This document shows, one piece after another, positions 8,853 through 18,099 of a DNA stretch of 64,000 nt. Made by a program: the position numbers and the translations under genes. The DNA lies in assembly GCF_017355835.1 (NCBI RefSeq), contig NZ_JAFEWF010000001.1, positions 992,001-1,056,000 of the forward strand. The letters run 5' to 3'. Positions within the stretch are counted from its first letter, which is position 1; every line of letters begins with the position of its first letter. The notes beneath the pieces are model-generated. The model saw only the letters and a list, made by a program, of their open reading frames with translations. It searched no databases and was not told the origin of the DNA. Source of the stretch: Desertivirga brevis. GTDB taxonomy: Bacteria > Bacteroidota > Bacteroidia > Sphingobacteriales > Sphingobacteriaceae.

Positions 8853-10019
8853 TTAGGGTGCCAGTTCCAACTGACTACTTAACAAATATGCTCCGCTTAT
8901 AACAACTTCCTTTGCCCCTTCAAGGCCGGATGTGATGATAATTTGATTTTCATCCTCCTGTCCGGTTGTCACCTTTTTAGCTTCGAATGTTTCTTTTCCT
9001 GTTTTTACCCAAACTGTAGCTCCTTTTTCATCTCGCACTACCGCGTCTACCGGAAGTGCGATTGCATTGGTAATATGCGAAGTTGGAAGTGAAACAGTAG
9101 CCCTCATACCTGGTTGAAAACCTCCCGAGTTTCTAATATTAATACGAACTTTCAATAGCTGACTAGAAGATTCCAGCGCAGGTGATATAAAATTTATACG
9201 CGCAGCCTGTTCTGGTTGGCCTTCTATAGAAACTTTTACAGCTGTACCTTCCTTTAGCCCGGCTGCCTCTTCCGGGTATACATCAGCTTCTACCCACAAT
9301 GAATTCAGATTTTCAAGTCGTAATACCGAAGAACCCTCCGCTACGTATTGACCTTCTGTAAGAGATATTTCCTGTACTACTCCTGAGGCCTTAGCATAAA
9401 CTGTTACGAGAGGTGGTAGCTTGGCATTGGCTTCAAGACGGTTAATCTGAGCCTGACTATAGCCAAAAAGACGTAGTTTATTTTTCGCGGCCTCCTTCAA
9501 CGTTGCATAAATCTTTTCATTAGGAAAGGCTTTTATTTGCCTGATTTGTAGAAGATAATCTTGCTGTAGAGTCTGAAGTTCTTCACTGTAGATCTGAAAA
9601 AGGGGCTGGCCCTCAGCTACAGATAAACCGGTTTCTTTAACAAACAATTTTTCAATCCTTCCGGGAAATCGACTTGTCACAATTTCCGTTGCTTCTGGAT
9701 TCGATACCACCCTTCCATTGAGCAGTTTGGAAGTAGTGAAATTGCCAGCATTCACAGCTATGGTTTTCACATTTGCTAACTGTATCTGACTTTCGCTCAG
9801 CACAAGTTGTGTTTTAACCGCAGTAGTTGACATAGGCACCAGATCCATACCACAAATAGGACAGCTTCCCGGCTCGTCTTTAATTATCTGTGGGTGCATA
9901 GGACAGGTATATTTAGAGTGCCCGGTATTCTTCTCATCCTTATGATCCTGGCAAGACTCCAGCATGAACGTCGAAAGGACTGTTCCGAGAATAAATATGA
10001 ATAGAAAAAGAGGTCTCAT
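8853..10019 (-). CDS. RND efflux adaptor lipoprotein with metal-binding domain (CusB-like, second copy)
   Basis: A 388-residue periplasmic adaptor that bridges an inner-membrane RND pump and a TolC channel. The N-terminus is a lipoprotein signal (Cys23 in MLESC). Residues 37-63 form a heavy-metal-binding domain (YTCPMHP ... [10 protein letters not shown]). A barrel-sandwich, hairpin and beta-barrel region follows. It is the last gene of the Cus-type operon; its ATG overlaps the stop of the preceding adaptor gene (TAATG). The metal-binding motif points to copper or silver. It is distinct from, not a copy of, the 438-residue adaptor upstream. Confidence 0.87.
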   Translation of the reverse strand: MRPLFLFIFILGTVLSTFMLESCQDHKDEKNTGHSKYTCPMHPQIIKDEPGSCPICGMDLVPMSTTAVKTQLVLSESQIQLANVKTIAVNAGNFTTSKLLNGRVVSNPEATEIVTSRFPGRIEKLFVKETGLSVAEGQPLFQIYSEELQTLQQDYLLQIRQIKAFPNEKIYATLKEAAKNKLRLFGYSQAQINRLEANAKLPPLVTVYAKASGVVQEISLTEGQYVAEGSSVLRLENLNSLWVEADVYPEEAAGLKEGTAVKVSIEGQPEQAARINFISPALESSSQLLKVRINIRNSGGFQPGMRATVSLPTSHITNAIALPVDAVVRDEKGATVWVKTGKETFEAKKVTTGQEDENQIIITSGLEGAKEVVISGAYLLSSQLELAP

Positions 10020-11335
10020 TATAATTTTTCTGGTTTAATAAAACTTTCAGGATCAACCAGGAACCAGGCGTTTTCTGCGAATTCAGTTTGAGGATCATGG
10101 CTATCCCCGATATCTACTGCATCTTCAGTCACCGATTTTACGTTAACATATACTGGCACAAATTGCCCTCCTTTTCTGGCAAATGCTACATGCCGGGTTC
10201 CTAAACTAATAACCGCAGTTCTTGGCAGCCAGGTTCCAATCTGCCTGGTATTTTCAACAGTTACATCAATCAACTCTCCAACCCTCCAGGCTTTGCTGGA
10301 ATTATCAATCGTAGCCCGGGCGAGAATATACTTTGTTCCCTCCTGATAAAAAGGCTGAATAAGCTTAACGGTGGTACGTTGTGACCTTGCTTTTTGATCC
10401 CTTGACTCAACTCTTATCGCCGCCCCTCGTTTTACCCCCTTTAAGTGATCAGGGCTTATAAAAAATTCTGCCCAAAGGTTTTCTGCACTTACCAATGTAA
10501 AAAGCTTTTGCCCCACAGTTACATACTGACCTTCTTTAATTGTGATCGCTGTTAGAGACGTTGTACTGGCGACCGATGGTACCGCTCCGGAAGCCGCAGG
10601 GCTACCCCCCATTCCTCCCATGGTAGATCCGGAAGTTTCCGACGATATGCTTGTTCCTCCTGTGCTTGTAGAAACCGAACTTGATGTTGAGCCTGGAATT
10701 TCTGCAAGGTATCCTGAGAAGGGACTAAAAACAGGGATTGTATAATCAACCTTTCCTGTTCTTAGAACTCTAGTGATCTGCTGTTCACTCACTCCTAGAA
10801 GACGAAGTTTTCTTTTTGCTGCTTCCAGCAACTCGGCCTCCCCGTTGCCTTTCAGAAAAAGGAGTTCTTGTTCTGCAGCAGCCAGGTCGGGACTGTATAT
10901 TTCCAGGATCTTCTGCCCTTTTTTCACCGGCTGAAAATTGTATTTTAAATATAATCGCTCAATTCTGCCACTAACTCTTGAGGAAATTGCCCTGAAACTA
11001 TTTGTGTTATAGTTAATCACCCCGTTTAATTTAAGCTCTGCGAATTTCGATGTTCTTTCAGCCTTTACTGCCTTGATACTACCGGAAGTCAGATTGGAAG
11101 TATCCTTCAAGATAGCTCCAAGAGTATCACTGTGCTGCTGCGATCTCTGAACAGGAACCAAATCCATTTTACAGATTGGACAAGAACCAGGGGCGTCCTT
11201 AACTATGTCGGGGTGCATGGGGCAGGTGTAGGTCTGCGCTCCTTCTGCTTTTTTCTCCGCTTGTCGACACCCAACAACTATCATAGCAAGAAAAAGGAAA
11301 ATCAGGGAAGCCTTATCTTTCAATAATCTTTTCAT
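10019..11335 (-). CDS. RND efflux adaptor lipoprotein with metal-binding domain (CusB-like, first copy)
   Basis: A 438-residue adaptor. Lipobox IVVGC gives lipidated Cys23; residues 36-62 carry the metal-binding domain ([15 protein letters not shown], then [10 protein letters not shown]). Strands typical of the barrel-sandwich domain follow. Residues about 214-262 are a Ser/Thr/Gly/Met-rich insertion (for example [15 protein letters not shown]) inserted into the sandwich domain just before ITIKEGQYV; this is not usual. The gene overlaps the 3' end of the TolC-family gene by 23 bp. Together with the permease it should export Cu(I) or Ag(I). Confidence 0.87.
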   Translation of the reverse strand: MKRLLKDKASLIFLFLAMIVVGCRQAEKKAEGAQTYTCPMHPDIVKDAPGSCPICKMDLVPVQRSQQHSDTLGAILKDTSNLTSGSIKAVKAERTSKFAELKLNGVINYNTNSFRAISSRVSGRIERLYLKYNFQPVKKGQKILEIYSPDLAAAEQELLFLKGNGEAELLEAAKRKLRLLGVSEQQITRVLRTGKVDYTIPVFSPFSGYLAEIPGSTSSSVSTSTGGTSISSETSGSTMGGMGGSPAASGAVPSVASTTSLTAITIKEGQYVTVGQKLFTLVSAENLWAEFFISPDHLKGVKRGAAIRVESRDQKARSQRTTVKLIQPFYQEGTKYILARATIDNSSKAWRVGELIDVTVENTRQIGTWLPRTAVISLGTRHVAFARKGGQFVPVYVNVKSVTEDAVDIGDSHDPQTEFAENAWFLVDPESFIKPEKL

Positions 11336-12563
11336 ATTCTGCTATCATCTGATAAAACTTCTGCAACTGATCCAAATAATTCATCTGCGCCATATTCTGC
11401 GCCTCCCAATTATCAATCACCATATTCAAATCACCCTTATTCTCCTGGTAAGAAAGCATTGCCGTTTTTAAAGCTTTATTTAGCGTTGGAAGGATTTTAT
11501 TTTCGTAGTTACCCAGTTGTTTCTGCATGGTGAGGAGTTCATTTTCCATGCCTCTGGCCATTCCTAGCATTTCGATAAGCATTGCATGCTTTTGCTGCTG
11601 CATCGCTGTCTTTTGATAGCTCATGGATTTCACTTCCGACTTATACATCTTTGACGACCAGGGAGCAATAGGTATAGAAATCATTGCCATAGCCGTGAAC
11701 TGAGTAGGCATCATAGCAGCATAATTGTCCATATGATCAAACCTTAACCTAAAGTCAGGTTTCGCCTCCTGTTTCATCGCTTTGATATTAGCTTGCATGG
11801 AGTGGATATCATGTTGCATATGAAGAACATCACTTCTTGTCTCAGAAAAATAAGTTGTATCCAGATTAGCCACAGGGTTAAAGGCAACTGTCTGGTTAGA
11901 ATCTACAGGTAAGTGTGCATTAGGATTCCTGTTCATCAAAGTATTCAAGGTTATCCTTTTAGATCTGATCTCCCCTTCGGTCATAATCAACATATTCTCA
12001 GCTTCATAAGTCCTTCCTTCTGCTTTGAAGATTTGATTCAAGCTACCTTGATTAAAAGGGTACCGGATCTCAGCAAGCTTCTTCATATTTTGCATGATCT
12101 GCTGATTTTCCTTTTGAAATCTGTACTTCTTTGTAGCGATCAAAAGTTCAAAAAATGTCCGGCGAGCAGTTGTTCGCAGCTCGTTAAACCTGATATTTTT
12201 CTCAAAGAAGTATGTTTGAGAGAGGGTCTTCTGATATTCTTTCTTCGCCTTTGTTTTAGCGGGGTAAGGAATGTCCTGTTCGGCAGAAATCATGAAGGCA
12301 CCCTTATCTCCTTCTTCTATCATTCCTTGTCCCGGATAAGGGGACATAAATGTTCCCGCTCCAACCATCGGTGCCATCCAGGCGCCTGCACCTTCCACTT
12401 TTGCTTCCTGACTCTTAATAAGGTTATCGTAGGATTTCAAAGAAGGATTATTAAGCTCAATCTCCCTTAGTATCTCCTGTAACGTTAAGGGCTTTTGAGC
12501 AAAGGAAACAGAGCCTAGCAATAACACTAAAGCGGCGGTGAGCAATTTTTTCGAAGGCTGCAT
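11313..12563 (-). CDS. TolC-family outer-membrane efflux protein (CusC-like)
   Basis: A 416-residue outer-membrane channel protein. The signal peptide MQPSKKLLTAALVLLLGSVSFAQ decides the start at 12563; another ATG 24 bp upstream would overlap the permease gene. Two long coiled-coil repeats typical of TolC proteins follow. The second half is unusually methionine-rich (MMPTQFTAMAMISIPIAPW, MLGMARGMENELLTMQKQ), which fits Cu(I)/Ag(I) handling. It is located between the permease and the first adaptor gene and overlaps the adaptor by 23 bp, so it is part of one pump operon. Confidence 0.85.
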   Translation of the reverse strand: MQPSKKLLTAALVLLLGSVSFAQKPLTLQEILREIELNNPSLKSYDNLIKSQEAKVEGAGAWMAPMVGAGTFMSPYPGQGMIEEGDKGAFMISAEQDIPYPAKTKAKKEYQKTLSQTYFFEKNIRFNELRTTARRTFFELLIATKKYRFQKENQQIMQNMKKLAEIRYPFNQGSLNQIFKAEGRTYEAENMLIMTEGEIRSKRITLNTLMNRNPNAHLPVDSNQTVAFNPVANLDTTYFSETRSDVLHMQHDIHSMQANIKAMKQEAKPDFRLRFDHMDNYAAMMPTQFTAMAMISIPIAPWSSKMYKSEVKSMSYQKTAMQQQKHAMLIEMLGMARGMENELLTMQKQLGNYENKILPTLNKALKTAMLSYQENKGDLNMVIDNWEAQNMAQMNYLDQLQKFYQMIAEYEKIIER

Positions 12564-12570
12564 ACTAATA

Positions 12571-14520
12571 TTAATGCTTAACATCATACACCTCCAATCT
12601 GCCGAACTTTTTCAGCTCGTACTCTTTAGTCATCAGAAAAATCAATGGTGTTACCAGCAATATATGTGTGGAAGATGTTAGCACCCCGCCGATCATAGGC
12701 AACACGATAGGTTGCATCACATCGCTTCCTACCCCTGTAGACCATAACACGGGGATCAATCCAAACAGAGCTACGCAAACAGTCATGATTTTGGGTCTCA
12801 GTCTTTTTGCAGCACCGTTTATTACATATTCTTTCAAGTCTTCTTTAGTAATTGTTTCTGCTGAATTGCCCTTCAACTCAACCAGCTGACGCATTGCATC
12901 ATTAAGGTAGATCACCATCACCACACCGGTTTCCACAGCAATTCCAAAGAGAGCGATAAAGCCTACTGCTACTGCAACAGAAAGATTAACTCCCCAGAAA
13001 TAAACCAGGTATGCTCCTCCAATTAAAGCAAAAGGTATGGTAATCAAACTTAGAAAGGCTTCGCGAACCGACTTAAAGGCCAGGTAAAGGGAAAGGAAAA
13101 TAATGATCACAACAACCGGCAGGATGTACAGAAGGGTCTTTTGTCCGCGGATCATGTTTTCATACTGCCCGCTCCATTCCACAAAATAACCATTCGGTAA
13201 CTTCAACTGTCTATTTATAGTACTGATAGCTTCCTGAACAGTAGTTCCCAGATCCCGCTCACGCACATTAAACATAACGGCCCCGCGAAGAATAGCATTT
13301 TCCGAGCTGATCATAGGAGGACCATTAACAAAAGCAATATCGGCAACAGCCGAAAGAGGAATGGTTCCTGCATCCGGAGAAGTCAGAGGAATGCGCTTAA
13401 GCCTCTCCAGGCTGTTCCTGAATTCCTGACCAAGGCGCAAATGAATATTAAAGCGCTGCCTGCCCTCTATGGTATTTGCAAAAGGAGTTCCACCAATAGC
13501 AGTTTCAACCAAAGCATTTACATCATCTACAGACAAACCATACCGCTCCAGCTGATCTCTTTTAATATTGACCTCCAAATATTTGCCGCCGGTGACAGGC
13601 TCAACATAAAGATCTTTAACTCCGTTTACTCCCTTCAACAATGACTGAACCTGCTGAGAAACGGAATCGATCATATTCAAATCCTGACCGTAGACTTTAA
13701 CTCCCACGTCGGTCCGGATTCCTGTAGACAACATATTAATACGGTTAATAATCGGTTGGGTCCAGCCATTGACCACGCCGGGAATCTGAAGCTTCTGATC
13801 TAACTCGTTAATAATATCTTTCTTAGTGATACCCGCCCTCCATTCAGATTTCGGTTTAAGGGCAATGATCGTTTCGATCATGCTTACCGGTGAGTTATCT
13901 GTTGCTGTGTTAGCCCGTCCCGCTTTGCCAAGAACTTTATCAACTTCAGGGACAGACTTTATTATCTTATCCTGCACCTGTAGGATCCTCTTAATTTCAG
14001 AGTTTGAAACATCTGGAAGAGTAACAGGCATAAACAAAACTGACTGTTCATCCAGAGGCGGCATAAATTCCCGTCCTAGACTTAACATCAGAGGGATACT
14101 AACCAGCAAGGCCAGAATGTTTACACCCAAGGTAGTTTTCCGATGGCGTATACAAGCCTTGATCACCGGTTCGTAGATCCTTTCAAGCCATCTGTTTATG
14201 GGGTGCTCATGTTCAGACCTGAACCTTCCCTTCATAAAGAAGGAAATAAGTACAGGGGCCAGCGTAACAACCAACAAGGCATCTATCACAAGAATGAACG
14301 TTTTGGTGTAAGCCAAAGGGTGAAAAAGCTTTCCTTCTTGTCCCGTAAGTAGGAAGACAGGGAGAAATGATGTAATAATAATAACAGTTGAATAGAACAC
14401 TCCCCGCGAAACCTGTTGACAAGCCTTCTCAATAATACTTAAACGCTCCTCATTCGAAAGCTTTACGTAACTATCGTCTTGTCTTTTCCTCCCAAAGTAT
14501 TTGCTGAATTTCTTAAGCAT
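12571..14520 (-). CDS. CusA-type RND permease, C-terminal half (split gene)
   Basis: 649 residues corresponding to the end of the TM4-TM5 loop through TM12 of a CusA/CzcA permease. It includes TM5-6 (ITSFLPVFLLTGQEGKLFHP), the second periplasmic porter region (REFMPPLDEQSVLFMPVTLP, NRINMLSTGIRTDVGVKVYG) and TM7-12. The proton-relay Glu is kept in FGIAVETGVVMVIYLNDA and the relay Lys in LRPKIMTVCVALFG. Its ATG overlaps the last codons of the N-terminal half by 8 bp (ATGCTTAA), so translation is probably coupled. The halves join in the cytoplasmic loop, so they could assemble. A single-base frameshift in one ancestral gene, or a sequencing error, would also give this. Confidence 0.85.
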   Translation of the reverse strand: MLKKFSKYFGRKRQDDSYVKLSNEERLSIIEKACQQVSRGVFYSTVIIITSFLPVFLLTGQEGKLFHPLAYTKTFILVIDALLVVTLAPVLISFFMKGRFRSEHEHPINRWLERIYEPVIKACIRHRKTTLGVNILALLVSIPLMLSLGREFMPPLDEQSVLFMPVTLPDVSNSEIKRILQVQDKIIKSVPEVDKVLGKAGRANTATDNSPVSMIETIIALKPKSEWRAGITKKDIINELDQKLQIPGVVNGWTQPIINRINMLSTGIRTDVGVKVYGQDLNMIDSVSQQVQSLLKGVNGVKDLYVEPVTGGKYLEVNIKRDQLERYGLSVDDVNALVETAIGGTPFANTIEGRQRFNIHLRLGQEFRNSLERLKRIPLTSPDAGTIPLSAVADIAFVNGPPMISSENAILRGAVMFNVRERDLGTTVQEAISTINRQLKLPNGYFVEWSGQYENMIRGQKTLLYILPVVVIIIFLSLYLAFKSVREAFLSLITIPFALIGGAYLVYFWGVNLSVAVAVGFIALFGIAVETGVVMVIYLNDAMRQLVELKGNSAETITKEDLKEYVINGAAKRLRPKIMTVCVALFGLIPVLWSTGVGSDVMQPIVLPMIGGVLTSSTHILLVTPLIFLMTKEYELKKFGRLEVYDVKH

Positions 14521-15814
14521 TTTCAGTTCCTTTCTTCCTTAAAGCAGTAAGCTCTGCTTGCCTGATCGCCAAATTCTTATAAGCATTCTCAGCCATAATG
14601 ATTCCGTTATCTACTATTACCCCTATTGCAAGCGCGATACCAGTAAGAGACATAATATTAGAGGATATGTCGAAGGCATTTAATACGATAAAACTTGCAG
14701 CAATGGTAATTGGGATTTGAATAATAATACTCACTGCGCTTCTCCAGTGAAAAAGAAACACGATCACAATGAGAGACACCACTATCATCTCTTCTATTAA
14801 AGTGTGTTTGATTGAGGAGATAGATTCCTCTATTAATTCTCCCCTATCGTAAACAATATTGAACTTCATTCCCTCGGGTAATCCCTTACTTACCTCACTC
14901 ATTTTTGCTTTCACCTTCCGGATCACTTCATCTGCATTTTCTCCGTATCGAAGTACTACTATTCCTCCAACCGTCTCCCCTTCTCCGTTATAGTCAAAAA
15001 TTCCCAGCCGGCTTTCACCTGACATCTGAACTGTAGCCACATCTTTAATCCTTACAGGTATGGAAGCCTGAGTACGAACTGCAAGGTTCTCCATTTCCTG
15101 AATTGATTTAAGATAGCCGGTGGTCTTGATGATGTACCCGATACCACTCATTTCAAATTTCCGTCCGCCAGCCTCATTGTTATTTGATTTGATACTTTGC
15201 ATAACCTCCGCAAGGGATACTTTATAGTACAGAAGTTTGTTAGGATCTACATTGATCTGGTACTGTTTCTGAAAACCTCCAAACGAAGCTATTTCACTTA
15301 CTCCTGGTACATTTTGAAGCGCGAACTTAATATACCAATCCTGAATAGCCCGTTGTTCTCCCAGATCCATTCCCTGGGCCTCCAGAGTATACCAAAGCAC
15401 ATGGCCTACCCCTGTTCCATCCGGGCCCATTGTAGGAGTAACACCTTCAGGAAGCGAATTACCGACCGTGCTCAGTCGCTCCAGCACGCGCGACCGTGCC
15501 CAATAAACATCAACATTATCCTCAAAAATGATATAGATAAAGCTCATTCCAAACATAGAATTAGCTCTTACATATTTAACCTTAGGAATTCCCTGCAGAT
15601 TAGTTACCAATGGATAGGTAATCTGGTCCTCAATAATCTGAGGACTTCTACCCATCCATTCGGTAAATACAATTACCTGATTTTCTGAGAGGTCAGGTAT
15701 TGCATCTATCTTGCTGCTTTTGACGGAATAAATGCCATAGGCAAATACTCCGGCAGCAAATAGCAGTACAAGAAACCTGTTCCTCAATGAGAAGGAAATC
15801 AGTTTTTCTACCAT
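14513..15814 (-). CDS. CusA-type RND permease, N-terminal half (split gene)
   Basis: 433 residues from TM1 (LRNRFLVLLFAAGVFAYGIY) through the first porter domain (WARSRVLERLSTVGNSLPEG; VNVDP-type docking segments) to TM4, where the proton-relay Asp is kept in GVIVDNGIIMAENAYKNL. It stops 29 residues after that Asn, inside the cytoplasmic loop before TM5. A complete permease of this family is about 1050-1100 residues in one chain; the two pieces here add to 1082. The start MVEKLISFSLRNRF lies 7 bp after the lipoprotein gene; the frame opens 15 codons earlier, which would overlap that gene. Confidence 0.85.
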   Translation of the reverse strand: MVEKLISFSLRNRFLVLLFAAGVFAYGIYSVKSSKIDAIPDLSENQVIVFTEWMGRSPQIIEDQITYPLVTNLQGIPKVKYVRANSMFGMSFIYIIFEDNVDVYWARSRVLERLSTVGNSLPEGVTPTMGPDGTGVGHVLWYTLEAQGMDLGEQRAIQDWYIKFALQNVPGVSEIASFGGFQKQYQINVDPNKLLYYKVSLAEVMQSIKSNNNEAGGRKFEMSGIGYIIKTTGYLKSIQEMENLAVRTQASIPVRIKDVATVQMSGESRLGIFDYNGEGETVGGIVVLRYGENADEVIRKVKAKMSEVSKGLPEGMKFNIVYDRGELIEESISSIKHTLIEEMIVVSLIVIVFLFHWRSAVSIIIQIPITIAASFIVLNAFDISSNIMSLTGIALAIGVIVDNGIIMAENAYKNLAIRQAELTALRKKGTENA

Positions 15815-15821
15815 GTTGACT

Positions 15822-16079
15822 TTATTTATGGGTCTCAGTACTGTTCTCTTTGGCAACAAGATCCATTTTGCACTTAGGACATGTACTGCCTGGCTTGTCG
15901 CTGACTACTTCAGGGTGCATCGGACAAGTATATGTTCCTGCTGTTTGAGCACCCGTAGTATCTGCCACTGTTTCGGTTGCACTGTCTGCAGTGGCTTTCT
16001 CTGAAGACGTTCCGGCAGAATTACATGCAGCAAAAAATAACGTGACTGCTGATGCTAAGATTAGAATTGACTTTTTCAT
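15822..16079 (-). CDS. Small lipoprotein with heavy-metal-binding domain
   Basis: 85 residues. A lipoprotein signal with Cys19 (LFFAAC) anchors it to a membrane; a Ser/Thr/Ala linker follows; residues 50-75 are a metal-binding domain (YTCPMHPEVVSDKPG, CPKCKMDLV) of the same type as in the two adaptors. One extra residue precedes the CPxC pair. It probably captures or delivers Cu/Ag in the periplasm for the pump. It is transcribed just ahead of the permease (7 bp gap). Confidence 0.85.
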   Translation of the reverse strand: MKKSILILASAVTLFFAACNSAGTSSEKATADSATETVADTTGAQTAGTYTCPMHPEVVSDKPGSTCPKCKMDLVAKENSTETHK

Positions 16080-16128
16080 TGTTTGAGTTTTTATGATTGA
16101 TAATTATTGATGTTGCAAAAACGAGCTC

Positions 16129-16473
16129 TTATTTCTTGCCTTCATGTGATCTTTCGTACTGACAGCACTCAGGAAGATTCTTAAACACCTTGTTCTCGGC
16201 CTTAAACTTTTCTGTATCATAACCAGCGGCTGCAATGTTCTTTTGAATGGATTCAAGAGAAGTAATTTTGTTATCGTACGCCACCTTAGCCATCTTCGTC
16301 TCTTCATTCCAAACCAGAGACTTTACTCCTGCCATCTTAGATGCAGTTTCAATTTTCTTCTTACACATTGAACAAACGCCAGACACTTTAAATGTTTCAG
16401 TTTTCAGCTGAGCATAACCAGAAGTAAAGATCGTGGTCAAAAAAGCCACGAGAAATAATGTAATTGATTTCAT
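16129..16473 (-). CDS. Exported heavy-metal-associated (HMA) domain protein
   Basis: 114 residues. The signal peptide MKSITLFLVAFLTTIFTSGYAQ sets the start at 16473. The HMA fold has the metal site GVCSMCKKKIE (C34, C37) and the usual end of Bacteroidota members (LPECCQYER) with an extra Cys pair. It should bind Cu(I) or Ag(I) in the periplasm, a role like CusF. It lies second in the Cus-type operon, 49 bp before the metal-binding lipoprotein. Confidence 0.87.
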   Translation of the reverse strand: MKSITLFLVAFLTTIFTSGYAQLKTETFKVSGVCSMCKKKIETASKMAGVKSLVWNEETKMAKVAYDNKITSLESIQKNIAAAGYDTEKFKAENKVFKNLPECCQYERSHEGKK

Positions 16474-16621
16474 TTTATTTGAGATATACGACAAGAATAA
16501 CCTAGCCAGTATTGGAGCCGTGCTTTTCCTAATATTCTTTCTTATGTTAAATAAGTACTGCTATTCCACGGGAAAGGGAAAGTAGCATGAGAAAGCCTGA
16601 TGAGGACTTTTTATAGATGGG

Positions 16622-17053
16622 TTAAATACGAAAGTTACAATTGCGGATAAAGACAGGTACATTGCCTGTCCCCGGAGGTGCATTTGAAAAAGGATGCTCG
16701 GGAATTATACTCAGAGCAACAGGCTGGCGGTCTACCAAAAAGCCTGAAAATAATAAATCAATGGATGAAGCCTTTAGCAAAAAATGGTGATCAGAAGCTT
16801 TGTAAGAACTCTCAATTTTGAATTGCTTCTCAGATGTTTTGCAACAATCCTCAGTTGCCCCGACGTTCATGCCGCACTTATCACATTTTTCGGATTTCTC
16901 AGAAGCTAGCTCCCATTCAACCAATCTCCCCATGCAGTAGTGGAACTGCATAGTTGCACCTGAGGATACTCCCAGATAAAAGATTGCTAATATGGTAACT
17001 AATACTTTTTTCAATGTCCTATTGTAAACGAAATCTTTTCGATTGAAGTTCAA
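16622..17053 (-). CDS. HYC_CC_PP-family exported protein
   Basis: 143 residues. A hydrophobic leader (KKVLVTILAIFYLGVSSGA) is followed by QFHYCMGRLVEWELA, a CDKCGMNVGATEDCC cysteine cluster and a Pro-containing tail, the pattern that names the HYC_CC_PP family of Bacteroidota. Members occur with metal-homeostasis genes; this one heads the Cus-type cluster, so a role in copper sensing or binding is plausible but unproven. The coding start is uncertain: ATG at 17053 or a TTG 12 codons later, just before the leader. Confidence 0.75.
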   Translation of the reverse strand: MNFNRKDFVYNRTLKKVLVTILAIFYLGVSSGATMQFHYCMGRLVEWELASEKSEKCDKCGMNVGATEDCCKTSEKQFKIESSYKASDHHFLLKASSIDLLFSGFLVDRQPVALSIIPEHPFSNAPPGTGNVPVFIRNCNFRI

Positions 17054-17178
17054 CGAAGATGAGCAAAAATAAGAAGAAGGTTTTATAGAATTTTATGAAA
17101 AGTTTATAGATTATTAAAATACAAGGAAAAATATCCCGGGATAAAAGATCCACCAAGATATTTCCCATAGTCTTTCAC

Positions 17179-17883
17179 TTAACAATGCTTGCCCCGGTTA
17201 TTAGAGAAAATAGATTCAGCGTAAAGGATACTTCCATCGGCTTTATTAAAACATTGAGTCATATTTCCCTGAAATTCAAATCCCATTCCATTTAACAGAT
17301 TATAAATACCATTAAACAACAGCTGGCCCTTGTACAGTTCTTTAAAGGAAGTTTCTATGATGATCAACTCGGCTTGTTGAATCGTATTCATACCGCCTTT
17401 TATTACCCTATCTTCGAAACCCTGAACATCTATCTTAACCAAGAACTTTCCAAGATCGCCAAGTTCTGAAACAACATCATCAAGACGCCTTACCTTGATT
17501 GTTTCTTTCCCTGAATAGTCGGTACCTGCAAATACATCTTTATGTAGCTGAGCCATATCCAGCAAAGATGAACTTGGAGTATGCTTGCTAACATTAATTT
17601 CAACATGACAATCCTCTTCTCCTAAAGCAAAATTGTAGGCTGAAACATTTTTTGTTGCCGTTTTTGTGGCTAATACCTGGTAGCAATTAGAAAGAGGCTC
17701 AAAAGAGATGATACGGGCTTTGGGAAGGATGGCATTAATTTTAGTTGCGAATTGCCCAACATTAGCACCGATGTCAAGTACAGTTTCAATGTCCCGTTCC
17801 TGAAGCCATTTAAAATTTTCTGGTTTTGCCAATTTTACACTCAAGCCTAAGGAATAAAGCGAGCGCTGGATTAGTTTTAGCAT
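17179..17883 (-). CDS. FkbM-family methyltransferase
   Basis: 234 residues with the SAM-binding motif VLDIGANVGQFA near residue 37, then IISFEPLSNCYQVL, FLVKIDVQGFEDRVIKGG and the ending of FkbM-type methyltransferases. These O-methylate sugars or peptides, often in polysaccharide or secondary-metabolite pathways; no such cluster is present here, so the acceptor is unknown. The gene stands alone with a 200-bp upstream region that holds a direct repeat. Confidence 0.87.
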   Translation of the reverse strand: MLKLIQRSLYSLGLSVKLAKPENFKWLQERDIETVLDIGANVGQFATKINAILPKARIISFEPLSNCYQVLATKTATKNVSAYNFALGEEDCHVEINVSKHTPSSSLLDMAQLHKDVFAGTDYSGKETIKVRRLDDVVSELGDLGKFLVKIDVQGFEDRVIKGGMNTIQQAELIIIETSFKELYKGQLLFNGIYNLLNGMGFEFQGNMTQCFNKADGSILYAESIFSNNRGKHC

Positions 17884-17916
17884 AAGAAAAGGTAGATTTG
17901 GTTAATAATTTGTTTC

Positions 17917-17945
17917 CGGTTAGTTAAGCTGTTGACGGTTAGTTA
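17917..17945. repeat. Two direct repeats CGGTTAGTTA upstream of the FkbM gene
   Basis: CGGTTAGTTA occurs at 17917-17926 and again at 17936-17945, 19 bp (about two helical turns) apart, 35-60 bp before the FkbM start. The second copy with its flank reads TTGACGGTTAGTTA, nearly the same as TTGATGGTTAGTTA in the tandem elements at 48.6 kb. It may be a regulator site. Confidence 0.4.
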
Positions 17946-18099
17946 TCAGCACGTATAAATGTAATTAACCTACTGATCGGCATATTGTTTAAAAAAATTG
18001 AACAATTATTTCGGCTACATATCTCAGTACCTAATAAAAATTATTATTCCAGAACCTATATATTAAACTCTCCGTACAAATCCTCATCTGCAATATTTT

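Noticed and set aside
11913..12470. A 185-codon plus-strand open frame within the TolC-family gene
   Set aside because: It is antisense to a well-supported gene, has no family features and a His/Leu/Ser-rich make-up typical of a shadow frame.
15197..15688. A 163-codon plus-strand frame opposite the RND permease
   Set aside because: Antisense to a clear permease segment; composition fits a reverse-strand shadow.
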